Shown here: positions 1-10,881 of the stretch, piece after piece
Position numbering within the stretch: the stretch's first letter is position 1
Layout: every line of letters begins with the position of its first letter
DNA from: Tanytarsus gracilentus
Lineage: Eukaryota > Arthropoda > Insecta > Diptera > Chironomidae
Assembly (NCBI GenBank): GCA_038502055.1
Contig: JAXRKN010000043.1
Coordinates: forward strand, 2,356,001 to 2,420,000
Length of the DNA: 64,000 nucleotides
Reading direction: 5' to 3'
Notes under the pieces: model-generated
Databases searched by the model: none
What the model was told of the DNA's origin: nothing
The model's input: only the letters and a program-made list of their open reading frames with translations
Position numbers and translations under genes: made by a program

Positions 1-1713
1 TTAAAAATTTGTAAATAGAAGGGGCCGTAACTGAAGATTTAAATCTGAAAACTCTTACTCAGTGTCGATTTTTTGTATTCAAAAATTAAAATAATTTTTT
101 ATGTAACGGAAAATTAATCCCAAAAAATTGTCTAACCCAACTCAAAAACTAAAACAAGCCAATCTCATTTCTCAAATTCTTTACTCTGTCTCTCTACTAC
201 AGTCATGGTCTCTTTCAAAAAATATTAAATTCCTTAATTTAAGTGCGACTATAGGATTATTTTACATTGTATGTGGAGTCGGAGACATTCCAAAGAGTTG
301 CAATATGGCATGGAAGTATTATGACATGAAAGGAGCTATAGCAATGGCATTATGTGCTCGACGACCGTAATATTTTCACTCTGCGTTTGCTGCACACAAA
401 ATGATTATGGCATTTATGTGCTGCTGCTGCTCAGACAACAAACGGATATTTTTAAATTGCTGTTTTGTCTGGTCACCTTAACATGCAACATATCATAACG
501 TTAAATGAACTCATGTCTACAACATTTCTTCATAGAAAAAAATTGTAAGAAGTGATGAGATTGAAAATTTCCTTTTTGCTCTTCTGGGAAAATTACAACA
601 ATGAATATCATGACGACGATGATATTGGATTTCCTATGGATTTTATCAATTTTCCATTGATCGAAATCCCACTTGAAACTGAGATTTTTCCATCTGCTTT
701 GTATGATTTCTCATAAGGCGTGTACACAAAATGTTTAATATAAAAATATTTTCATGTCTAAAAATTTCGCAGTGTCCATCCCTTTTTTATACTCATATAT
801 TGTGATTGAAAAATAAATTCAAAGTCGAATAATTTCGCATTATGAGAACATCTCTTATATCCCTATTTTCTGTTTTTTCTCATATAAGCCCTAAGGATCT
901 TCTCTACTCGGATGTATGAATGAGATTTCATAACATTTTCTTCCTTCCGGACTTGTCATATGATGCTATCGTGCTTATTATTTTTTCTTTTCTCAGCTGA
1001 GCTCCAATTTCAATTGAATTTAATTCAATTTCCACATCATTTATTGACGAAGATGATGAGAAAAATTAAATAGCTTTTTACTTGGAATTAAATTTGATAA
1101 ATATTGAATAAGTAGTTAGATGTCCGAGAAGTAAACGAGAGATTTTTTAGATCGGTAGTTAGAGTCGAATTGAAAGAGTTACGAGTTGTATATTGATAAA
1201 AAATTTAAATTGAAATTTTACAGTAATTAAAAGTTTTATTTTGCATACATTAAAAAATTCATCAACATATTTTGATGCAACATTTTACAAAACCACTTAA
1301 TTAACACTTTTTCAACCACAAACGTTCATTAAAATTAATTTAAAATTTATCAAAGTTTGACACAATTACGATGAATGATAAAATCGCTGAGAGAATCTGC
1401 ATGGAATGTGAGAGAGTGAAAAATTATTATGGAATGATTTAATTAAAAAAGTTTTGCATTGTGTTAATAATTTTCAATGGATGAAAAGTGTAAAAAAAAT
1501 ATTTTAAATATTGAAAATTTATTTTTTTGAACAATTGACGGCAAGGACGGAAGCTGCGTCTGACCAGGGTCGAAAGATACATAGTAGGCTATTATTAGTA
1601 AAAAAACAATTAAAAAAATTTTCCACCCCTTGAATTCATAATTTTAATAAAATTTTGCCACCAAGAAACACCACAAGAATACTCAATCATTCTAAATTCC
1701 CTCCTTAACTCAC
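1..1713. other. AT-rich stretch downstream of the receptor gene, no gene seen
   Basis: This flank should hold the last receptor exon, which normally encodes a short TYxxxxxQF motif. I scanned the minus strand for an acceptor followed by that pattern and found none, so the exon is lost, highly diverged or beyond the window edge. The open frames here are short and lack coding character. Confidence 0.5.
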
Positions 1714-2919
1714 CTCAAGCATTAATTTCCACTCGATGTGAAAGAATTCATTGTGAAATGAGATATTTCGATATTGCACTTCGAGGAGAAAAGTTTTGAG
1801 CACATCCTCGGGAGCTTTAAACTTCTCCGTTTTCAGTATATAGCCGACAATGACTGGTGTCAGTCGAGCGCATTTAAGGGTTGTTTCAGCTGAATAAAGA
1901 CCAAGTGATAGAAGAAAGGTTGTTGTTATAATCCATCCCGAGTTTATGCCGATCGCCAAAATGATGTCGGACGAGTTGAGTATAAGCTCACGAATTACGC
2001 CATATATTGTGAATAAATTAACCGTCAAATGATAAATTACGAATGGAATGAGTTGAAGTGTAAATGCCTCATTAACCAACTCGATTCCATCGCACAATTG
2101 ACTGTATAGTTCTGAAATTAATTTGGCCAAACTCTTCTTGCCATACGTCGAGTGTAAATTAATTGCGGCAATCTCACTGATTCTTCCACATTCGAAGGTG
2201 AACTTCAAATTGCTATTCAACAAATCAAAACGAGTTCGAAGTGCAAGGGCGGCAAATGAAAATTGCTCAATCCACAGCGTCATGTAAAAGAGCTGAAAAG
2301 CATAGCCGAGCGGCAAATAAAATGCAACACCGCTAAAATGTCCATTGAGTGCGAACCCAAATGCCGATACAAGCGATATAAATAAGCTTGATAGATGTGA
2401 CGACAACATGATTGCCAAAATTTTATATCGCACATTCGTTCGACACATTTTCACCTCCAAAGCTTCCGCTCGTTTGTCAAAATCGTGTAATAAGAGCAGA
2501 AATTGCATGATTTGGTGTCATTTGAAAAGTTGATAGATGAAAAATATTCCGATGAAGAAGAAACCGCAGAGAAGACTAAATAAAATTAGTAGGAACAAAA
2601 TTTCTATCGTCAAGTCCATTTTTCTACAAAGTTTATTTTTATTTAATCTAAATCAACCTTACCAGGTATACCAACCCCATGCTACAATGTTGACTTTTTC
2701 AATTTCGAGAGCTGTTATTTGCAAATAGTAAGCCACAGCAATGGAAGCCATTGAAATGGCTGCAATGACAGACACGAGCTTATCTGATGTTTTCGTTCTG
2801 AGGTCACCGCCGTTGTTGGTGTTAAAGGACAGGGGAAAAGTGCCAGCGAATTTCAATGTCAAATAAAATGGTAAAATTTCCGTAAACACATTCGGTTTTT
2901 TCTTCTTAATCTTTTCCAT
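1714..2919 (-). pseudogene. gustatory receptor (7tm_7 family), probably disabled by in-frame TGA codons
   Basis: The translation is a chain of hydrophobic segments typical of insect gustatory receptors, which are odorant/tastant-gated channels in sensory neuron membranes. Exon A (2919-2663) gives the N-terminus, with 'LPFYLTLKFAGTFPLSF', and the first membrane segment. Exon B (2623-1714) gives later membrane segments, including 'LCDGIELVNEAF', and the conserved 'FFHIEWKLMLE' before the last membrane helix. It ends at GAG|GTGAGT, a phase-0 donor where insect Gr genes usually place their last intron. Two problems are visible. Joining exon A (donor GTAAGG at 2662) to exon B (acceptor at 2624, a 39-nt intron) makes a TGA at the junction. 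A second TGA at 2518-2520 interrupts an otherwise continuous frame. There are no frameshifts or other stops, so decay is recent, or an assembly error, polymorphism or readthrough is possible. Family assignment is firm; functional status is not. Confidence 0.7.
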
Positions 2920-5900
2920 GATTTTTCTCTTGTTAAAAGCTTTTACTCAGCTCGACTAAACGAGTTCGAATGATATGAGCTTTTGATTATGAAAGAGTCT
3001 CTTCCGCTTATGTCATTAAGCTTTTATATGTTTGAATTAATTGATGTGAAAATGCAACATAGAAAGGACTTGATGATAGACATTTCATCGTGCAAGGTTA
3101 GGTCAATTAAATTTATTGAAGGGGCACGGAAATAATTACACTATAATTAAATTCTATGTGAAACTCATAATCATTCTAAATTGATGTTTGTTTTAGAGTG
3201 AATTTGTGTTATCGAAGCAGGTTAAACATTTTGAAGAGCTTTTTTAGTCAAAACCGCTTGTCTCTAGAAGACAAATTGAAAATCATTCTGACCACCCGGA
3301 AATCCATAAAAGCTCATTACAATTAATTAGTGCTAGATGCAGAAAAAGAGAGAAGCATCAAACATATCGATGCCAATCAATTTCCTTTTTTCACTCACCA
3401 ACATAAAAACATTCTGGATCTGTCAAGGAGAGAAGAATGCTAAATGGGTCATGGAACGGGTGAATGAAGAAATTAATTTTGTGTGCTCACATATTCAATA
3501 AAACTTTTGCTCAATAATTATTGAATAAAGAAGAAAATTGTATTGGTGTAAAAAGAAGGAAAAGTAAGACATTGATCCGACGGATGAATGCGTGAGTTGA
3601 CGTCTGAATAGATTTTCATTAATTGTTGTTCAGAAGTTTTTCCACTTCACTGATCGAAATGAGGAGAATTTACAAGGGAAGGAAATTTTTCTTCACTTCT
3701 TACACATCAAAATCTCCATCATTTTTGAATTTCAATATTTTTCGATTAAGGCCAGTAATAAAACAATTCATGCATTACAAGCAGAAAATAAAGAGAATTC
3801 CCTAAATTCCTTTCAATTCAATTTTTTTACTCAGCTTCCGTAAAAGCAAATTTTTTTTCTATCGTCGTAATATTTGTGATCAAGCATAACATTGAGAGCG
3901 AGGAATTTGCATTTGCGGAAAAATATTAAATTTCGAATTCATGGAGCCAAAAAATATCGTGTTCGACATGCATGTTCGATTCATTGAGGTGGATTTTCAA
4001 TAGAAAACATCCACACAGAAAAACATGTGAAAGAAGATAAATATTTTTATATTTCTAGGGCGACGTTAAAGGGGTGAGAAATTTAAGCAAAAATAGTCAC
4101 AAGAATTTAAAGCAAAAAAAATTGAGAGAAGCTACTACAAAGCTTTTATGTGCTTTAAATAAGCTCTTTATTTTTTATTCATTAAAAATAAATTAAAACA
4201 CAAAAATGCGCTTCTTTACCCCAATTTTAACTTTCAACATTTAATTTCATGTTTACAAAGCAAAAAAAAGTCCAACTCACATCGACATTTTGCATGACGC
4301 TCACAAATGTACAAAAAGCATTCCAAATAAATGTTGTTTTTCGATGTCAATATCTGCCGAGCGAATTTGCCTTATAGACGACGTTCTATAGTGACATTAA
4401 GAGGAGGGGTAATGACAAACATATTTTCATAGTGCTCCCGACTATTGCCGTAAAATTTATATGCAAATGCATTTGTTGTTTTTGTGTTTGTCGAAGACCC
4501 GACGTTCTGCTTAATAAATTAATTTATCTACTCATGAGGGCTTTAATTATATAGAGTGAGATGGAGAGAGATAATTAGGAAAATTATGCTGATAAAAAAG
4601 TATTCGAGCGTGATCGTTAAAAAAATTTAATTTCATTAATCTTAAATTAATTTTGCTCTCTCTTTAAATCGTTTATTGCGATGAATTATCCATTCTGCCA
4701 TTAAATTAAATTACGAAAACATGATATTCACAGGAGTCTTTCACTCGCATTTATATATCCACGCACATCCATAGAGTCATTTTTTCCGTTATAATGTGTT
4801 CATGCAAAACAAAGCGACATTAAATATTAAACTGTTTATAGGTGAAGCAATCAAGCAACAATAACAATAAAAATATTAAAAAGTAAGGGGATGAAAATTT
4901 AATTCATAAAAAATTAAAAAGCTCTTAGAAAGCTTTGAAAAAAATACAAAAATTAATTTCTTCGAAGTTTTTTACAAATTTTTAAAGTATCAAAATTTTA
5001 AAAGCTTTTAAAAAATTTGACATCTCTATTAAAACTTTCAAACTTTTTTAAGACTTTCAAATTTTTTAAAGTTTTCAAAGCTCTTCTTACATAATCACAA
5101 AATTCTCAAAACAAACCAAGAAAATTTAAATTTGTTTTTCTTTTATAATCCTTAAAAATTATCTTCTTAAACTTCTCCAAATAAAAACATCCATAGGCAC
5201 CTACCTGAAAATTCCCACCGCTTTCAACCATCAACAGTAGCACACAGTCGCACCGCGTAGAGATGATGATGCTGTTTTGTTATGTGTGCCATGAAAATTC
5301 CCACGCGGGGGTTTGCATAATAAATAAAAAAATATACGCAGGAAAAATTTTTCTCTTCGAATAAATAAATTTCGCGCGATATATGCGAGAGAGAATAAGA
5401 AAAATCGAGTCTATTCATCATGAAATATATGCCGTGCGATATTCAGTATTCGCACTCACACTTCATACCTATTATGGGCTTTTGGATATATTGAGTGGAT
5501 AAAGTTGACTTTAATAAAAAAAGTGAACACTTTAAATATTGTAAAATATTTTAATATTTAAAATTCTAAAAAATCTAAAGCTGAAATTCTAAAAAATCTT
5601 TAGTGTCCACCCCTTGATGTTAAAATTGATTTCCTTGTTTCGTGTGAGAGTAATAAAAACTTAAGGACATTTCAAAATGCTTTCATTCGATTCAAGTTTT
5701 AAAAGCAAAAAAAATTCTCATCAAAACTTCACCCTTGGGGTGTTGTGGCAAAAATGTGTTATATACAACTAAATGGTCGAGAGATAAATTTAAAGTGCTT
5801 TCTGTTGGAAAATTAAGTGGATTCACTATGATACCATCGAGAGGAGTAAGTCAGTTAGTGAAACTTTTTTCTCTTCTCGTGAACAAATTTTTGACGTCAA

Positions 5901-6885
5901 AACATCACTTTAATTAAAATACGAGAAACTACAGTAATTTTTTTATGTTCGCTTCGCTTAGCTGTTGCGAGACTTTCGAGTTGTTAACTAGCGCACTTAA
6001 TAGCTTTGTAAATTTTTTTATATGCGAAAATTCGCTTTTGTAATGCGAGGAGACGGGGATAATAACATTTGCAATAATGAGATCATAAACTAGAGCTGGT
6101 GGAGAGGGAGAAAAGGCAAAGTTCAAGTTAATTATGTAAGATGAGAAATGACAATGAAGAGTGGAATAGTTTATTTTAATCTTATCTTGAGGGTTTTGAT
6201 CTCGAGTTTTACAAACTTTTAATTGAGAATAAAACGACGAATTTAAGTTGACGAACCAAAAAAGTTTAAATTAAAAATAGTTAGAATTTAAATTTGGTCA
6301 AAATAAATTTATTTTCTCTTTAATTAATAATTTTTCTATCAAAACTTCAATTATTAAAAACTAGAACGTCTAAAAGTGCGCCCATTTTTCTCTTATAATT
6401 TTTTCCAAAATAAAAAAATCTAATCATAAATTCTCTTTGAATCAAAAATCTATTCATTTATGAATTCAATCTCAAAATCACTCTTTCATAAGTCGTTGAG
6501 CTAATCCTCAATCATTGAAGCTCGCATTATCGCCATCATTACATTCATTATCATTCTCTCAATAAATTTGGATTTCCTTTTTATATTCAAATGGAGCTCT
6601 TTAGATTGACTAGTTGCACTTCACTCATATATTTACAGTAACATCATCCCACTTACAGCGAAAAAATAGAGAGAATGAGTAAGGACGTGAGTGGCTGCTT
6701 GTGTGTTTTGCTGTTGAAACAATAGTTTTAGTAAATAATATATTTTTCTATGATATTATCAGAAGAGATTTACTATATTGTAAATATTTTGCTTTCCTTT
6801 CTGCATGCACGAAACGAATCGGGGGGTTTGGCACTTCGGAGAGGAAAATTGTTGAGAAATCGCGACAATTGAAATGCGCATGACT
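2920..6885. other. intergenic region, no gene recognised
   Basis: This AT-rich DNA lies between the minus-strand receptor and the candidate dpr promoter, which are divergent. I saw only short open frames without family resemblance. Around 4915-5090 there is degenerate AAGCTTTTAAA-type low-complexity sequence that recurs elsewhere in the window. Regulatory DNA for either gene may lie here, but nothing specific can be supported. Confidence 0.5.
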
Positions 6886-6970
6886 GTCTATCGATTCCGA
6901 ATAGGAAAAAGGAGTAGTTCGTGTTATTCACACGCTCAGTCGTTGAGTGCGATCTTAATCGAGCGGTTAC
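6886..6970 (+). promoter_or_regulatory. candidate Inr-DPE core promoter, possibly for dpr
   Basis: A TCAGT initiator places +1 at 6938. Counting from it, +28 to +33 (6965-6970) reads GGTTAC, five of six matches to the arthropod DPE consensus RGWYVT. There is a G at +24 and a partial MTE-like match between. A TATCGATT sequence close to the DRE motif lies about 50 bp upstream. If used, the transcript would need a spliced leader to reach the coding start near 10.8 kb; no leader splice site was proved. Confidence 0.4.
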
Positions 6971-7824
6971 ACTTTCGCTATTGTCGAGATTAAAATTCGA
7001 AAAAAGTTAAATTTAGGAAATTTTTAACCTCAAGAATGAGCAAAATTAATCCAAAATTAACTTGTGAACGTGAAAATTGCTGAAAGCTTAACTTTATTCG
7101 GATTAATTAAATAAAATTATCAACAACCGAAAAAGGGACTTTTAATTGAATTAATAATCAAATATGCTTGGATAAAGTGAAAGTTTGTGTCTTCCCTTGA
7201 TTACACTTCCGAATCCCATTCGAAATTATTGTGAAATGTTGGCAAACCGGCTCGATAAAAATTAAAAACTTTTTCACCATGGTCCAGAGAGATTTTTTTA
7301 TTTACAAATGAAATCATTTCCATTAAATTGATTAATGACAATTTTTATCACAAAAAAAGAGGAAAACTTTTTTTATTTGATAAAGTTTTAAGTGGATTTT
7401 TATTGTTGCGTGTTGAGAGAGAGGCGAAAAAGTGGATGAGAGTGAAAATGATTGTGTAAAGTTGTAAAGTGAAAGAATTCTAAGACATAAATTACAAATT
7501 GAGAGAATGGAGGAAAAGTTGACACACGTGTGCACTTTTAATATCTTGAAGATGTTTTGATGAGGATTGTGACAAGAGAAAAAATGTTTCTTCAAATTAC
7601 TTCGCATTGGAAATAAAATTTGAGACGAACAATGGAAGAAATTGACAAATGGCACTTTGTCAACATGGAAAAAATACAAACAACGAAATAACCTTTTATG
7701 AGGAAAATATATTCAAGGTGGAAGGATTAAATGAGTTGAAATTGTTGAGAAAAGTTTAAATAATTAATTTAACATAAACATTTTAAATTGAATAAGTTAT
7801 GAAAATTATAAAAGTTTTATTTTA

Positions 7825-7840
7825 AGGTTCGAATCCTAAA
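7825..7840 (+). repeat. B-box-like motif, copy 1
   Basis: The sequence AGGTTCGAATCCTAAA resembles the tRNA B-box (GGTTCRANNCY), but no tRNA fold or A-box precedes it. Related copies occur at 8702, 10935 and 11931. Confidence 0.5.
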
Positions 7841-8701
7841 ATCACATATGTGAATATGTAAGTGCTTCTATCCTTTTTTGCACTAGTTAAAAAAAATTCT
7901 CATTTCCATCCAAATTTTCTTCCTAATTCTTTCATTAACCCCAAAAATAATTTACAAGCACGAAACAATTGGAATAAATTTGCATTTTGGTCTAGACGAG
8001 CGACATGTCTGTGAATAAGATTCTGAAATTAAACTTCTAAGTAAGAAACTTCAAATGCATAAACATAAAATCTCTCACAAATTACTTCATAATGAGAACT
8101 TCTCGAGAAAATTTCATTCATGGAAAAGTTTTTAATTTGATTCTTTTATCTCATTAGTAATTTTAATTTGAGATTGTTAAGAAGTGGGAGAACTTTAGTA
8201 ATTATATTTTATAAAATTATTCAAAGATTTTAATTTCAAAAAAAATTTTGATTAAAATTTATTTTTGACAATTTTTCATGTTAAAAAATCCTCAAACTCA
8301 TCGCATATTTCTTTTTATCTTCTGTCCCCGATATAAAATTGATTACCGACCGATATTTCACATTGAAAAATTTCTGCTCGTTATCCATCATTAATTTCTT
8401 TGTAGACACGCCAATGAAACGGGATCCGAGCCATTAAAATGTGAAAATTACCAAAATATTGATTTTATTCACGGCGGAAAATTTTCAACCCTCACACACA
8501 CAAAATCATTAATTTTTCCCAGCAATTTTCACATCAAAATTAAAGTATAAAAAAGGCGTGTGAACTTTTCAATTTTGCGATGATAGGTGGCAATTTTAGA
8601 ATAATAATTTGGGTGCGATAAGTCAAATTTTGTTTATTCAAAAAAAAATAAAAAGAATTTAAAAAAAACAACAATACTTAATTGGAAATTTGTATTTAAA
8701 C

Positions 8702-8716
8702 TTAGGATTCGAACCT
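8702..8716 (-). repeat. B-box-like motif, copy 2 (inverted)
   Basis: The plus strand reads TTAGGATTCGAACCT, the reverse complement of the copy-1 core. Confidence 0.5.
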
Positions 8717-10355
8717 AAAATTTTTAATTTTTGATTAATATTTTTCTAATATTTGAAATTTTGATTGGTTTTTGAATTCATTTAAACTTTCACTTCCTCA
8801 TTATTCATCAAAAAATGTTAGAAAATTCTAACAATTCAAACCACAACATGTGAAACCCAAAAAATATATTAAATTTCAAATATACCATCACTTTTGCAGC
8901 TTCTCAAAATCTCTCAATCATCCTCAAAAATATTCACGTGTTTTTACACGCACGTGGAGAATCTCAATTCGAATTTAGAACTCGAAAAATTCATCAAATT
9001 TTCTAAATTCTCTTTCAAATCCAATAAGAACATAAATTTTATGGTACGCGAAGCCATTCAAAAGATTTTCGCATCATAAAAAGATGCTTTCATCGTTCCA
9101 CACGTGTTTGTATGTCTTCATCATTCGCACACACGAAAAAATCTTTAAAGACATTTGTCTTCTATGGCGAAACGTGACAAATCTATTTTCTCCATGAAAA
9201 AAAGCTTTTTCGCACTGATGTTGGGAGTTTGTTGATAGGCAATTGATTTTTCATCCCATAACCGAATTTTTATCGATTTTTCATCGCACATGATTATCAA
9301 GCTTCAAGCTGTGCGATCCAGAGTTGATTTTTTTAAAGAAAATTTGAATTTTAAAAAACCGTTAAAATAATTTTATTAAAAAATCATATTTTTACCAACT
9401 CTGACTCGCTTTTATTGTTATCACACAATAAGAAAATATGAAGGCCGAGAAAAACTTTTTGTCCAAGCGCACAAAGCGCTCTCTTTTTTTGTTATGGAAA
9501 TTTTAAGGGATGAAAAAATCTTTTTCGATCAATCTCATTATGCTCATCATGATTCTATAGATAAAATTATTTCTTGCTAATATTATTACCATGGAAATTG
9601 ACCTTCATGATTCACATGATCACCAAAGACATCTCAAGTTGCTTTTCTAACTTCATTAGTTAATTGGATTGTGTCGTCGTCGAGTGAGTGGACAGAAGAA
9701 AAATTTAATTAGTTAGACAGACGAAAAAAGGAGTGACACTCACACATGAACTGGATGTTTAATCGAGAACTTTCACAAACTCTCATTCTCCTCTCGCATG
9801 TGCGTTGATTGATGACACTTTCAATTGACTTCAACGCTTTTAGATGCCACATCATTTTCACACCGCACCACGAATCGTTTAATTGTGGCAATTCTCTCGG
9901 AAATCTGTATAAAGCCGCCTTGCCAACATTAATCGAGAAAATTCTCTGTGATTGAGCGTGTTGTGGATTTTTCGAGAGAGAAAGAAGAAAAAGAAGGGAA
10001 TTGATTTAGTGATGAAGATTATGTTGAACTTTGAGAATCGTTTTAACGTATTTTAAATTTTCAAATTCTCTCATCAACTTTCACATGGACAAAAAAACTT
10101 CTTTAATCAGATTAAGGATTGTTTAGAAATTAAAAGACTCTTTTTATCATATCACAAAAGACCCAACCCACAACTTGAATATCCTTCTTGAACTCTTCGA
10201 ACTCTCACATCATTATTTTTATCGTACACTCACGCAGCAAAAAAACGCGTCACAGTCGAATTAACTTAATTGTTATCTCTAATGAAAATTAATGTTGTCA
10301 TCTTCTTCCATAATGTGGCAGTGATGTGAAATATATGACGACATTTTGTGGCTCG

Positions 10356-10395
10356 TATAAATCATCATTCGGTGAAGTAATAAACACTTCAGTCA
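10356..10395 (+). promoter_or_regulatory. candidate TATA-Inr promoter directly upstream of dpr exon 1
   Basis: TATAAATC begins at 10356, and a doubled initiator TTCAGTCAGT lies at 10388-10397. This puts +1 at 10391, about 35 nt downstream of the TATA box, slightly longer than usual. It would give an unspliced leader of about 0.4 kb to the signal-peptide ATG. No DPE is seen, as expected for a TATA promoter. Confidence 0.4.
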
Positions 10396-10817
10396 GTGCT
10401 GAAAAAAAAGAGAAGGATGCAATGAACTGAGAAGATTTAAGTGAAAATGTGTTAATGGCATTTAATTACTGATACATGCGAGCATAAAAGTCTGTCGTCA
10501 TCGTGAAAATGCCGAAAGTTGATGCGATACATTAAAAATAAATTTCAGAAAATTCATGTTCAAGTTGAAAAAAGAACCTAATGCATTTTGAGTCGAGAGC
10601 ATCAATCATCAGACACATTGAGAAGCATCCGATGATTAAATATGGATATATCAAAGTGAATTCATGCTCTCGCTCGCATCTGGAATAAAATTAACATGTA
10701 CGATGTGAAAAATAAATCTATATATTGATAATCATACGAGAGAGAGAAGTGCGCATATTGAGGAATCAACACTTTTTATCATCATCCATGCCATCTAGAG
10801 TGTGTTCGATTTTCCAC

Positions 10818-10881
10818 ATGAAGAGCGGCAGCAACATGACGACGTGTTTAATCATATTGTTTTTCCTGATATTAAATTCAG
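10818..10881 (+). CDS. dpr8-like: dpr exon 1 (signal peptide)
   Basis: The exon encodes a short polar start and a hydrophobic core (TCLIILFFLILNS), then CAG|GTGAGT in phase 1. An in-frame stop lies upstream near 10712, and the first ATG of this open frame is 10788, ten codons earlier. Confidence 0.85.

Larger units (their letters stand above)
6971..10355. other. non-coding stretch between two candidate dpr promoters
   Basis: No coding exon is recognisable. This would be 5' leader intron if the 6938 start is used. It holds two copies of a short B-box-like motif (7825-7840 and, inverted, 8702-8716). Confidence 0.4.

Noticed and set aside
641..700. Candidate last exon of the gustatory receptor on the minus strand ('SQFQVGF')
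   Set aside because: It lacks the hydrophobic TYxxxxxQF segment expected before QF, and the acceptor context is poor.
7825..7840. Possible tRNA gene, from GGTTCGAATCC
   Set aside because: No A-box, anticodon stem or acceptor stem can be drawn in the preceding 60 nt.
9908..9914. TATAAAG resembling a TATA box
   Set aside because: No initiator about 30 bp downstream and no transcript-like frame follows.
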